A stretch of 64,000 nt of DNA, from assembly GCF_014203095.1 (NCBI RefSeq), contig NZ_JACHIG010000008.1:274219-338218 (forward strand), in the 5' to 3' direction. Position numbers and translations under genes: made by a program. This DNA is from Prosthecobacter vanneervenii. GTDB taxonomy: Bacteria > Verrucomicrobiota > Verrucomicrobiia > Verrucomicrobiales > Verrucomicrobiaceae. The notes under the pieces were generated by a model, which made no database searches, had not been told where the DNA came from, and saw nothing but the letters and a program-made list of their open reading frames with translations. Positions within the stretch are counted from its first letter, which is position 1. Each line of letters begins with the position of its first letter. Of the stretch, positions 53,601 through 61,759 are shown piece after piece.

Positions 53601-56600
53601 CAGTGTAAGTGTCAGCCGCCGTGAAGGTCATCGTACCGCTGCCCGTTTTGGTAAACGATCCGCCTGTTCCGCTGATCACACCCGCCACCGTCGTATCGGT
53701 GCTGGTGCCTGCAGTCAGGTTCTTCGCGCCCAGCACCACGGCGGAGCCGGCCACGCTGGAAAGCGCCGCCACCGTCTCGCCGCTCGCGCTCTTCGCGGAA
53801 ATGTCCAGCACGCTGCTGCTGTCGGTCAGGCTCACATCACTGCTGTCTGCCAGCGATCCGTTGCCGGAGAGCGCCAGAGTGCCTCCGCTGATCGTCGTCG
53901 CACCTGTGTAGGTGTTTGCTGCGGTCAGCGTCAGCTTGCCGCTGCCAGTCTTGGTAAAGGAGCCGCCGCTCCCGCTGATCACGCCCGCCATCGTCGTGTC
54001 GCTCGATCCTCCTGCCGTCAGCTTCTTGCTGCCCAGCACAGCCTTGGATCCGCTCACACCCGAGATCGAGCCAACCGTCTCGCCGCTCGCGCTGATGCCC
54101 GAGATGTCAAACGTGCTGCTCGCACCCGTGAGGTTCACCGCAGACGTATCCGCCAGCGCACCGCTGCCAGTCAGCGCCAAAGTGCCGTTGCTGATCGTCG
54201 TGCCACCCGTGTAGGTGTTCGCCGCTGTCAGTGTCAGTGTGCCTCCGCCCTGCTTCGTCAGAGAGCCGCCGGTTCCACCATAGATGCCGCCATCGCTGAT
54301 CACACCCGCCACCGTCGTGTTGTTGCTGTCACCCACCGTCAGGTTCTTCGCACCCAGGCTCACCGTGGTGCTCGTCCCTGCGCTGATCGAAGCCAGCGTC
54401 TGCCCCGTGGCGATCAGCCCCGAGATATCAAAGCTCGTTCCATTCGCCAGAGTCAGCGCCATCGTGTTCACCAGAGAGCCCGCGGAAGCCAGCGCCAGTC
54501 CGCCGCCGTTCACCGTTGTCGTGCCGGTGTATGCGTTCGCGCCCGTCAGCACCACGGTGCCTTTGTGCGTCGCATCACCCAGCGTCAGAGATCCGCTGGA
54601 GATCACTCCGCCCAGCACTGCATAGTCCACGTTCGCGGTCGTGCCGCTCAGCGTGGCGTCATTCGCCATCACCAGGATCGTGCGGTTGTCATTGTTCAGG
54701 TTGATGTTGTTTTGAAACAACACCTTGTTCGTCGCATAAACAGACCCAAACACCAGCGCGTTGTTGTTCGGCACAAAGCTGTTCGCGGCCCACTTCATCG
54801 TCTGGCCGTTGCTCAGGTTCACTGTCAGGTCACCGTTCACCGCGGCAAAACCACCGCTCCCCGTCCACTGCAGCCGGTTGCTTTGCGTTCCCACAAAACG
54901 CGTGATGCTCCCCTCCGTCCCGTCCGCCATCAGCACCGCATCAGACGTCGGCGTTCCGGCGATGTTGATGTTGCTGTCCCAGTAGATGCCTGTGCCGTCA
55001 GTCGCTTGCAGCGTGCCACCCTGGATGATCGTCTGCCCGGAGTACACATTCGCTCCGTTGAACTGCACCAGCCCGCTCTGGATGTACACATCCGCACCAG
55101 ACCCCGAGGGAATCCTGCTTGTACCGCCGGAGGGGATGATCGAGGACGCGCTGTCATCCGCGATCGACGTGTTGTACGGGTTCCCGTTGAAGGTGATCTT
55201 GTTCCCTGCACCCGGGTCCAGCCTCAGAGTGGCTCCCTTCATCAAAAAGATGTCTGTGCCCACGCCGATGCCGCTCGCGCCGTCCGTCGCATTGTTTCCT
55301 GTTCCGTTCTGCCCTTGTCCGCCACGGGCGCCATTGTTGTCAAACAAAGCATTGCCTGTGATATGCAGCGTCGCTCCATTCCGCACAAAGATCGCTCCAC
55401 CAAAACCTGAGCCGCCTGCGCCGCCGCCAGACAAAGTGTTGTACCCGCTGCCGCTGGCTCCGGCACCACCGCCAAAGCCTCCGGCTCCCCCGGTGCCCCC
55501 GCTGCCGTCCAGGCCGTTCGGGCGGCTGCCGGAAAGCTCGCTCCATCCGGAAAAGCTCGGCGTCGGATTCGTCACCGTCGTCACTGCCGGGTGGTACGTT
55601 CCGTTCACCATGCGGTCAGTGTAAAAGGACGCTGTCGTATTATAGTTTGCCCCGAGCGGATTGGTGTTCTGCACCGGATTCCCCTGGTCATCCTGCCCGG
55701 CGTAGCGCTGCACCTGGTCATAGTAGCCAGGTGTCGTGCTCACAGAGCCTTGGTCACCCGTCACCGGCACCAGTGCTGCTGGCAGTCCCCAAGTCGCACC
55801 CGCACCGCCCGTGCCGCCATTTCCACCTGCACCACCACCGGCTCCAAATCCGCCCATGCCGCCGGAGCCACCAGAGCCGGCGTCACCACCGGCCGCACCA
55901 CCCACCCCCGCCAGCAGGGAGCCAAATCCAGGCTGTCCTCCTGAGCCCCCGTCGCCACCACTGCCGCCGGGTGCACCACCAAAGCCAAAACCGCTGCTCC
56001 CACCCTGGCCGCCGGAACCCGCCGTGCCACCATACCCGATCTGGCCGGTCGCCAGCGCGGTATCAAACGACACCACTGCGGCGATCGCAGACGCCAGATT
56101 GATCACTTTCACGGCCACGTCGGCTGCGTCACCTGCCGCCACATTTGCGGTCAGCGGGTTCGCTGCATCAGCCGCGGTTTGGGTGGTTCCCGCCGTCAGG
56201 TCGATCGTCGCCGCCACCACAGCCGCCAGGAGCAGCGGACTGCTGCTGCCCCCGTGCGTGCCGTCACTGCCATTTCCACCTGCTCCACCATAGCCCACCG
56301 TGCTGTTCGCTCCGTTGCCACCTCGGCTGCCATTGGCCCCGTTGATGTCCGCCAGCATGTCATACGGGGGGGTGTAGCCATTGCTGCCGGAGTTCGCTGC
56401 ACTGCCGGTGTTGAAAAGATTGTTCAGGGAGCCTCCATACTGCCCCACTCCTCCATTCCCCCCCTGCACGTTGTTCGACAGGAAGTTCACATTGTTCAGT
56501 GTCACCGTCGCGCCAGTGTTGATGAACAGCGCTCCCCCCATCCCAGCCCCACCCCCGCTGCCGTCCCCGCCACGGGTCGAGAAGTTCTGCAGCGTCACGT

Positions 56601-56826
56601 TGCTGATGTTCAGGGAACCCGAACTCACAAAGTAGCCAGTCCCGCTGTTCCCATCTATGATGCCATTGCTGTCCGCATTGGCGCTGGTGATGGTGTTCGT
56701 GCCGTTCAGGATCGTCCCTGGAAGGACATCAGCCACCGTTTTGGGCGGTAGCGCTAGGTGCAGTGACAAAACCGCAGCAAGCACTGCTTGCGGGATTTTT
56801 TTATAATGCGAGTGTTTTCGTTTCAT
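50623..56826 (-). CDS. giant autotransporter with autotransporter-associated strand repeats
   Basis: The 2067-aa protein has a long basic signal peptide (about residues 1-32, ending near LHLALPPKTVA). Residues 35-130 form beta-helix rungs (LNISNVTLQNF, VTLNNVNFLSNN). Residues about 130-480 are very Gly-rich (GGAGGSGFGG-like). Then come five tandem repeats of about 100 aa, each with ANTYTGxTTI and AGVIS-GGSxTKxGSG. The last 320 residues are an autotransporter beta-barrel ending in Phe (KAGIRANF), fitting outer-membrane insertion. Passenger-type adhesion or surface display is the family role. A paralogue lies immediately upstream. Confidence 0.88.
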   Translation of the reverse strand: MKRKHSHYKKIPQAVLAAVLSLHLALPPKTVADVLPGTILNGTNTITSANADSNGIIDGNSGTGYFVSSGSLNISNVTLQNFSTRGGDGSGGGAGMGGALFINTGATVTLNNVNFLSNNVQGGNGGVGQYGGSLNNLFNTGSAANSGSNGYTPPYDMLADINGANGSRGGNGANSTVGYGGAGGNGSDGTHGGSSSPLLLAAVVAATIDLTAGTTQTAADAANPLTANVAAGDAADVAVKVINLASAIAAVVSFDTALATGQIGYGGTAGSGGQGGSSGFGFGGAPGGSGGDGGSGGQPGFGSLLAGVGGAAGGDAGSGGSGGMGGFGAGGGAGGNGGTGGAGATWGLPAALVPVTGDQGSVSTTPGYYDQVQRYAGQDDQGNPVQNTNPLGANYNTTASFYTDRMVNGTYHPAVTTVTNPTPSFSGWSELSGSRPNGLDGSGGTGGAGGFGGGAGASGSGYNTLSGGGAGGSGFGGAIFVRNGATLHITGNALFDNNGARGGQGQNGTGNNATDGASGIGVGTDIFLMKGATLRLDPGAGNKITFNGNPYNTSIADDSASSIIPSGGTSRIPSGSGADVYIQSGLVQFNGANVYSGQTIIQGGTLQATDGTGIYWDSNINIAGTPTSDAVLMADGTEGSITRFVGTQSNRLQWTGSGGFAAVNGDLTVNLSNGQTMKWAANSFVPNNNALVFGSVYATNKVLFQNNINLNNDNRTILVMANDATLSGTTANVDYAVLGGVISSGSLTLGDATHKGTVVLTGANAYTGTTTVNGGGLALASAGSLVNTMALTLANGTSFDISGLIATGQTLASISAGTSTTVSLGAKNLTVGDSNNTTVAGVISDGGIYGGTGGSLTKQGGGTLTLTAANTYTGGTTISNGTLALTGSGALADTSAVNLTGASSTFDISGISASGETVGSISGVSGSKAVLGSKKLTAGGSSDTTMAGVISGSGGSFTKTGSGKLTLTAANTYTGATTISGGTLALSGNGSLADSSDVSLTDSSSVLDISAKSASGETVAALSSVAGSAVVLGAKNLTAGTSTDTTVAGVISGTGGSFTKTGSGTMTFTAADTYTGATTISGGTLALSGDGALSDLSAVNITSSTGVFDISGITAVGETIASIAGVAGSQAFLGAKNLTVGDSTNTLMAGVISDGGIAGGTGGSLTKQGSGKLTLSGANTYTGDTTVNAGTLETSGNERIDNLSDLIVASGATFRLGGNETLSSISGAGSIDLQSNTLATYSNVDTVFSGVISGADSSILSKTGSGKLTLSGANTYTGTTNFNGGNIDLSGSLESKTVNVAAGVIMDSKAGGLSSAANLYNNGTINLGNTDDTVNTYTSAGTINGPGKLNALTYNLNDGSVVNTSLGSGTLTTNGLVNLNATSAAANVVINALSTLNLNAPELILNTATVTVNGILNLNYTSGAETIQTLLGSGTVRTNGNQLIVSNGGSFTGVIDAPTTNLTIGGGGGGGGSLTLGSGTTTTQNTEIDNGLIIGSGATLNSTTITIANGSVLDLSGGGTINFTTLTSLDRTGGVINIGNHDFILPAGSTISGNITFIGTGNVIILGTVSPGFSPGVLNMTGFGLSPALTGTYNAQLAGLGGVGGTDFDQVQIAAGATLTIGGTLNVSGYSGFIPKQGDSFQIISGPGGAVPINHLTGTFTTVTFDPTGSGPVNPDSAGFVFDVNTGAMTATGLNSTTNTIADLGSTANQRAAAAAIFNAAWVGQNQIDSSTTAGRLALQITDATGGSSADLARYTPEYYGSLADYAFMGNQVLVRSVQDRVSPMSYVPSQLDEDRLSQVPEVLSFFTGYTYANLNTADAAKGTRNDYYAGVNLLASEDYVFGIAGSGSQGSIKAALGSAKSDGWGVMAFGRYVVAKSFTFFGSFGFNEQNMDTTRQTVNGTVKGGTDVTSYVGFLGVQYKGWRVGGVSIAPRVSLSYSHSHVAGFTESGAIDALNVGGYNNNRFMGEAGVSALWSTDLGGHALNVELAASVQQYFINTKSQMGLSVATVPSASYGMNFAKTGSTQGVVQLNAGYDITKTLTGYLGYEGHYGSQTTQYAKAGIRANF
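53003..54535 (-). repeat. five tandem coding repeats of 285-321 bp in the autotransporter
   Basis: Boundaries at 53003, 53288, 53609, 53912 and 54215 (unit lengths 285, 321, 303, 303, 321 bp) each begin at the same CCTGTGTAGGTGTT-like point on the plus strand. Each unit encodes one ANTYTGxTTI...GSGKLTLTA module. The 101-aa units differ by scattered changes, so they diverged after duplication. Confidence 0.75.
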
Positions 56827-56849
56827 GCGCAGTGTTTGAACTTGTGACT

Positions 56850-56866
56850 ATGTCAATTATTGACAT
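56850..56866. promoter_or_regulatory. operator-like 8-1-8 palindrome upstream of the autotransporter
   Basis: ATGTCAAT-T-ATTGACAT is a perfect 17-bp palindrome, 24-40 nt upstream of the ATG at 56826. Its size and position fit a dimeric regulator site overlapping the promoter. TTGACA on the minus strand lies inside it. Confidence 0.5.
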
Positions 56867-56986
56867 TATGATTGTTCTAACAGATGCGTATAAATGTAAA
56901 ATTCATCATCCCGTAAGGCTTAGCTTACCTAACAGTCGGGAAGGCAATAGCTTCGTGCTCGGTTGGATTTGAGCCAAAACTCAATC

Positions 56987-57009
56987 AATCAATTCATTAT
57001 GAATTGATT
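56987..57009. promoter_or_regulatory. 11-1-11 AT-rich palindrome
   Basis: AATCAATTCAT-T-ATGAATTGATT is perfect over 23 bp, 160-183 nt upstream of the autotransporter ATG. It could be a distal operator or a hairpin at the end of a transcript. A partial copy of the ATCAAT word precedes it (CAATCAATC at 56982-56990). Confidence 0.45.
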
Positions 57010-57099
57010 ATGACACACCTTATTTTCAGCCCGCCATCCCACATGTGGCGCTGCTCTTGCCCTAAATAGCTTACCCCCAACCCCTTAAATTCTAATAAA

Positions 57100-57141
57100 T
57101 ACAAAGAAACAGGCGCGACCCCCATGAAAAGATCGCGCCTG
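57100..57141 (-). terminator. intrinsic terminator of the 1483-aa autotransporter
   Basis: A perfect 9-bp stem (57110-57118 with 57133-57141, CAGGCGCGA) encloses a 14-nt loop. On the minus strand it is followed by GTTTCTTTGTATTTATT, a T-rich tail. It lies about 93 nt past the gene's stop. The outer sequence GAAACAGGCGCG is shared with the terminator at 50504. Confidence 0.75.
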
Positions 57142-57233
57142 CGTTGATCAAAGCAATTCGAGACTTTCTTCAGCACCCGCCGGATGGAGATCAGCTTCCA
57201 CCCTAGGCTGATGCTGAAGTTTCTTCAAACCAC

Positions 57234-60200
57234 TTAGAAATTAGCCCGGATGCCAGCCTTCGCATACTGCGTCGTCTGGCTGCCATAGTGGCCTTCGTAG
57301 CCCAGGTAGCCCGTCAGCACCTTCGTGATGTCATACCCTGCGTTCAGCTGTAGCACGGCCTGCGTGCTGCCCACCTTCGCAAAGTTCATCCCGTAGTTCG
57401 CCGTCGGCACCGTCGCCACGCTCAGCCCCATCTGGCTCTTCGTGTTCACCAGATACTGCTGCACCGAGGCAGCCAGTTCCACGTTCAGCCCATGTCCACC
57501 GATGTCCGTGCTCCACAGCGCGGAGGCACCAGCTTCGGCCACAAAGCGATTGTCGTGATAGCCGCTCACATTCAGTGCATCGACTGCTCCCGTTTCCGAG
57601 AAGCCGCCCACGCTCGTGTGAGAGTAGCTCAGCGACACACGTGGTGCTATCGACACACCACCCACTCGCCAGCCCTTGTACTGCACACCCAGGAAGCCCA
57701 CGTAGCTGGACACATCCGTGCCGCCCTTCACCGTGCCGTTCACCGTCTGGCGCGTCGTGTCCATCGTCTGCTCGTTGAAGCCGAAGCTGCCAAAGAACGT
57801 GAAGCTCTTCGCCACCACATAGCGGCCAAATGCCATCAATCCCCAGCCATCAGACTTCGCACTGCCCAGCGCAGCCTTGATGCTGCCGGAGCTGCCGCTG
57901 CCCGCGATGCCAAACACATAATCCTCAGACGCCAGCAGGTTCACTCCTGCATAGTAGTCATTGCGTGTTCCCTTGGCTGCATCTGCAGTGTTCAGGTTCG
58001 CATACGTGTAGCCCGTGAAGAACGACATCACCTCAGGCACCTGGCTCAGGCGGTCTTCGTCCAGCTGGCTCGGCACATAGCTCATCGGGGACACACGGTC
58101 CTGCACGCTGCGCACCAGCACCTGGTTGCCCATGAAGGCATAGTCAGAGAGGGAGCCATAATACTCAGGCGTGTAGCGCGCCAGGTCACCGGAGGCGCTG
58201 CCCGCAGCGTCCGTGATCTGCAGCGCCAGTCTGCCCGCCGTGGTGGACGAGTCGATCTGGTTCTGCCCCACCCAGGCTGCATTGAAGATCGCTGCAGCTG
58301 CGGCGCTCTGGTTTGAGTTGTTGCCCAGCTGAGAGATGGTGCTGTTTGCATCATTCAGGCCGGTGGCCGTCATCTTGCCGGTGTTCACATCAAACACCAT
58401 GGCGGCGTTCACCACCGGAGCTCCAGGACCGGCGATGCCGTCGGCATCATAGGTCACCGTCGAGAAGGTTCCCGTGAGATGGTTGATCGGCACGGCACCG
58501 GCAGGGCCGGAGATGATCTGGAAGGACTCGCCCTGCTTCGGCATGAAGCCGCTGTAGTTAGCCACATTCAGCGCGTTGCTGATCGTCAGCGTTGCTCCAG
58601 TGGCCAGCTGCACCTGGTCAAAGTCCGTGCCGCCCACACCACCGGTTCCGGCAAGTTCAGCTTTGAACGCGCCGCCAAGGGAAGGGCTCAGGCCTGCAAG
58701 GGTCAGATCGATCACACCAGGAGAATGTCCTGGAGCAATGGTGCCCAGGATGATGACGTTGCCAGTGCCGACGAACTTGATGTCACCAGAAATCGTGGAA
58801 CCCACCGGCACAATGAAATCATGGCTGCCGATGTTGATGATGCCAGGAGCACTGCCGCTAGGAGTCGTCAGCGTCGTGAAGGTGATCGTGCCACCGCTGC
58901 TGAGATCCAGCGTGCTGCCGTTGGAAATCGTGATCGTGCCGCTGTTGAGCGTCGCGCCGCTGCCGATGGTGAGACCGCTGTCAACGTTGGTGCTCTGCGT
59001 GGTGGTGGTGCCACCGCCCAGAGTCAAACCACCGCCGCCACCGCCACCGCCAGTACCACCACCTGTGCTAAGAGAAGAGCCGGGTGCGTCCAAGGTGCCT
59101 GTGAAGTTGCCGCCATCAGCCACGACAAGTGCATAGCCATTGGTATGGATGGTGCCTGAGCCAGACAGGGTCTGGAAGGTTGCTCCGCCACCATTGAGAT
59201 TAAGAACACCGTTGACGTTAACTGACGCCGTGTGGGAGAGCAGATCAGCGCCGCCGAGGTTCAAAGTACCGCCGCTGTTCACCGTGACCAAGCTCGCTTC
59301 AGCAGACTGGTTCAGCGTGACATTGCCGTTAACAACGATGGTGCCGGTGCCAAGCTTGGCATCCAGGATGCTGCCGTCGTTCAGGTTGTAGGTCGTTGCC
59401 GTCAGAGTTGCCGTGCCTTTGATGTTTCCGCTGTTGTTCAGGGTGGTGATCGTGTCGTTAACGGATCCCAGGTTCAGCGTGCCGGCGTTCGTCACTGTCG
59501 AGACTGAGGCCAGACCGCCGTTTGTGCTGTTCAGCGTGGAGGTCGCGGACACATTGACAGTGTTGCTCGCCAGGCTGCCCGTCAGGTCCACTCTGCCGTT
59601 GTTGATGTTCGTGATGCCGGTGTACGTGCTTGCACCTTGCAGCACCACCGTGCCATCATGATTGGTATCGTTGATGTTAAACGAAGCTCCGCCCGTTGTA
59701 TCCGAGATCTTGCCGCTCAGATAAACCGTGGATCCGGCTGGAGTGCCGTCAGCATTCGTGCCAGAAGCCGCGCTGGATGTCGTCGAAAGGACTGTCGCGT
59801 TGCCGCCTTTGAGATCCATGTTGTTCTGGAAGATGACATTGTTGGTCGCCTGATCGGCGCCAAACACCAATGCATTGCCGCTGGACACGAACCCGTTCTC
59901 TCCCCACTTCAGGGTCTGGTTGTTGCTGAGGTTCACCGTCAGATCTCCACCAACAGCAGCAAAACCGCCGCTGCCCGTCCACTGCACTCGATTGCTCTGT
60001 GCGCCGACGTAGCGTGTGAAGTCGGCAACAGTCCCGTCGGACATCAGCACCGCGTTGGAGGTCAGGCTGCCGGCAAAGTTGATGTTGCTGTCCCAGTAGA
60101 TGCCTTCGCTATCGTTGGCCTGCAGTGTACCACCTTCGATCCTCGTCTGGCCGGAATACAGGTTCGCACCCACAAACTGAACGAGACCGCTCCGGATGAC

Positions 60201-61685
60201 TACGTCCGCACCGCTGCCGGAAGGAGTGTCCGTAGGGCCACCCGAAGGAATGATGGAAGCCGCGGCGTCATCGGAAATGCCGGTCCCGTACGGGTTGCCG
60301 TTGAAGGTGATCACGTTTCCGGTGCTGTATTTGTCGGCGTCGAGAATGAGGGTGGCACCCTTCATCAAGAACAAGTCGGAACCTCCCCCGATGCCGCTCT
60401 GGCCAATGGTAGCACCACTCGACCGTGGCTGGCCGTTGCCACTGCGGATGCCGTTTCCATCAAACAAAGTGTTGCCCGTGATGGTGAGCGAGCCGCCAGT
60501 GCGAATGAAAATCGCGCCCCCAAAGCCATTGCCTCCCTCTCCACCGCCCTGGGGAGTGAGGTTATCGAGGCCGGTGGCACCCATGCCGCCGCCGAAGCCA
60601 CCCATACCGCCAGGACCAGCTCCGCCCTGGCCGCCACCACCAGCAAGACCGGCAAAGGAGCTGCCCGGAGCGCCGCCGGCCCCACCATTGCCACCTCGGC
60701 CACCGCCAGCGCCGAAGCCACCGATACCACCAGGCCCGCCGTCACCGCCGCCGCCTCCTGAAGCACCACCGGCTCCATTGCCGCCATTGCCGCCATCACC
60801 GCCCCGGCCACCTCCATTAAAATCGCCGCCGTTGCCACCGACACCACCATTGCCACCATCACCACCAAAACCGACATAGCCAGCCTGATTCATGGCAATG
60901 TAAGCTGCCGCCTGCAATCCGTATGTCACCGCCTGGGCACTGCTCGAAGCCGCCTCCGCGCCCGATTTCGTGGCGCCAGCAGGTTCGGTGACAGGGTTGG
61001 AGGCTCCCAGGGCTTCAATCACCGCCCTGGCCGTGTAAAAGGCCGCCAGCGCCGTGTTGATCGGATCGATATCCCATCCATCACCGCCATTGCCGCCATT
61101 GCCACCATTGCCGCCAGCGACTTGGGGAGCGCCGTTGGCCCCGTTGGAGGCATGGAAGCCGTTGCCGCCATTGCCGTCATTCATGAAGATGCGGACGCCA
61201 AGGAAGGTGTCCAGAAACTCACGACCATCCGAGCCGTTGGCTGCCTTGGTGGTGTTGCTGAACAGGTTGTTCAGCGTGCCGCCGGTCGTTCCCACCCCCC
61301 CGTTGCCCCCAGCCGCATTGTTGGAGAGGAAGTTCACGTTGTTAAGCTCGACATTAGTACCCGAGTTAATGAACAACGCCCCGCCCATGCCCGCGCCACC
61401 GCCGCTGCCATCACCGCCTTTGACGGCGAAGTTTTGCAGAGTGACGTTGCTCAGGTTCAAATTTCCTGACTGCAGGAAAAAGCCGTTGCTGCCGTTGCCA
61501 TTGATGATGGCACCTCCTCCGTCGTAGGTGTAGTTTACACCTGCTCCACCATTCATGATGTTGCCGTAGGTGGCGTCCACCGCGTAGGCGGGTTTCATAA
61601 ACAGTGACAGCGATGTGATCGCCGCCAGCGCCGCTCGCGGCGCCTTACGGAATACTTTTCGGTATATGGGATGTTGTGTTTTCAT
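57234..61685 (-). CDS. autotransporter, paralogue without the tandem repeats
   Basis: The 1483-aa protein (from the ATG at 61685) has a signal peptide (RAALAAITSLSLFMKPAYA), beta-helix rungs (LNLSNVTLQNFAVKGGDGSG) and a Gly-rich region from about 130 to 430. Strand-repeat modules follow, including ASTYTGITNINNG, and a C-terminal beta-barrel of about 320 residues ends in KAGIRANF. The barrel is almost identical to that of the downstream 2067-aa protein, including YVPSQLDEDRLSQVPEVMSF. It lacks the five ~100-aa ANTYTG repeats. An in-frame upstream TTG extends the open frame but would precede the signal peptide. Confidence 0.87.
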   Translation of the reverse strand: MKTQHPIYRKVFRKAPRAALAAITSLSLFMKPAYAVDATYGNIMNGGAGVNYTYDGGGAIINGNGSNGFFLQSGNLNLSNVTLQNFAVKGGDGSGGGAGMGGALFINSGTNVELNNVNFLSNNAAGGNGGVGTTGGTLNNLFSNTTKAANGSDGREFLDTFLGVRIFMNDGNGGNGFHASNGANGAPQVAGGNGGNGGNGGDGWDIDPINTALAAFYTARAVIEALGASNPVTEPAGATKSGAEAASSSAQAVTYGLQAAAYIAMNQAGYVGFGGDGGNGGVGGNGGDFNGGGRGGDGGNGGNGAGGASGGGGGDGGPGGIGGFGAGGGRGGNGGAGGAPGSSFAGLAGGGGQGGAGPGGMGGFGGGMGATGLDNLTPQGGGEGGNGFGGAIFIRTGGSLTITGNTLFDGNGIRSGNGQPRSSGATIGQSGIGGGSDLFLMKGATLILDADKYSTGNVITFNGNPYGTGISDDAAASIIPSGGPTDTPSGSGADVVIRSGLVQFVGANLYSGQTRIEGGTLQANDSEGIYWDSNINFAGSLTSNAVLMSDGTVADFTRYVGAQSNRVQWTGSGGFAAVGGDLTVNLSNNQTLKWGENGFVSSGNALVFGADQATNNVIFQNNMDLKGGNATVLSTTSSAASGTNADGTPAGSTVYLSGKISDTTGGASFNINDTNHDGTVVLQGASTYTGITNINNGRVDLTGSLASNTVNVSATSTLNSTNGGLASVSTVTNAGTLNLGSVNDTITTLNNSGNIKGTATLTATTYNLNDGSILDAKLGTGTIVVNGNVTLNQSAEASLVTVNSGGTLNLGGADLLSHTASVNVNGVLNLNGGGATFQTLSGSGTIHTNGYALVVADGGNFTGTLDAPGSSLSTGGGTGGGGGGGGLTLGGGTTTTQSTNVDSGLTIGSGATLNSGTITISNGSTLDLSSGGTITFTTLTTPSGSAPGIINIGSHDFIVPVGSTISGDIKFVGTGNVIILGTIAPGHSPGVIDLTLAGLSPSLGGAFKAELAGTGGVGGTDFDQVQLATGATLTISNALNVANYSGFMPKQGESFQIISGPAGAVPINHLTGTFSTVTYDADGIAGPGAPVVNAAMVFDVNTGKMTATGLNDANSTISQLGNNSNQSAAAAAIFNAAWVGQNQIDSSTTAGRLALQITDAAGSASGDLARYTPEYYGSLSDYAFMGNQVLVRSVQDRVSPMSYVPSQLDEDRLSQVPEVMSFFTGYTYANLNTADAAKGTRNDYYAGVNLLASEDYVFGIAGSGSSGSIKAALGSAKSDGWGLMAFGRYVVAKSFTFFGSFGFNEQTMDTTRQTVNGTVKGGTDVSSYVGFLGVQYKGWRVGGVSIAPRVSLSYSHTSVGGFSETGAVDALNVSGYHDNRFVAEAGASALWSTDIGGHGLNVELAASVQQYLVNTKSQMGLSVATVPTANYGMNFAKVGSTQAVLQLNAGYDITKVLTGYLGYEGHYGSQTTQYAKAGIRANF

Positions 61686-61689
61686 GGGT

Positions 61690-61707
61690 ATGCACGGAGT
61701 CGTGCAT
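61690..61707. promoter_or_regulatory. hairpin immediately upstream of the autotransporter start codon
   Basis: ATGCACG (61690-61696) and CGTGCAT (61701-61707) pair perfectly around a 4-nt loop and end 4 nt before the ATG at 61685 in the transcript. The stem covers the place where a ribosome site would be. It could control translation; no function is proven. Confidence 0.4.
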
Positions 61708-61759
61708 CCGGCATCCACAGCTTCCCGGCCCATGTGTTACCTCACAGGTGAAGAAAATT

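Larger units (their letters stand above)
56827..57233. other. AT-rich intergenic region between the two autotransporters
   Basis: This 407-bp gap is the most AT-rich stretch of the window and holds no gene I can support. It contains the upstream region of the 2067-aa autotransporter, two perfect palindromes (56850-56866 and 56987-57009), a small TTGAG/CTCAA hairpin near 56970, and the terminator of the second autotransporter (57110-57141). No full -35/-10 pair is clear on the minus strand. Confidence 0.6.

Noticed and set aside
53003..54214. Series of plus-strand open frames of about 100 codons in a row, resembling repeated small genes
   Set aside because: They are the periodic mirror of the autotransporter tandem repeats; their ends fall at the same point of each repeat.
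53003..54535. Regularly spaced repeats considered as a CRISPR array
   Set aside because: Units are about 300 bp, coding and diverged; there are no 20-40 bp direct repeats with unique spacers and no cas genes.
55736..56293. Pro-rich plus-strand frame opposite the Gly-rich autotransporter region
   Set aside because: Pro/Ala-rich output is the reverse complement of Gly-rich codons (GGN/NCC); there is no start context.
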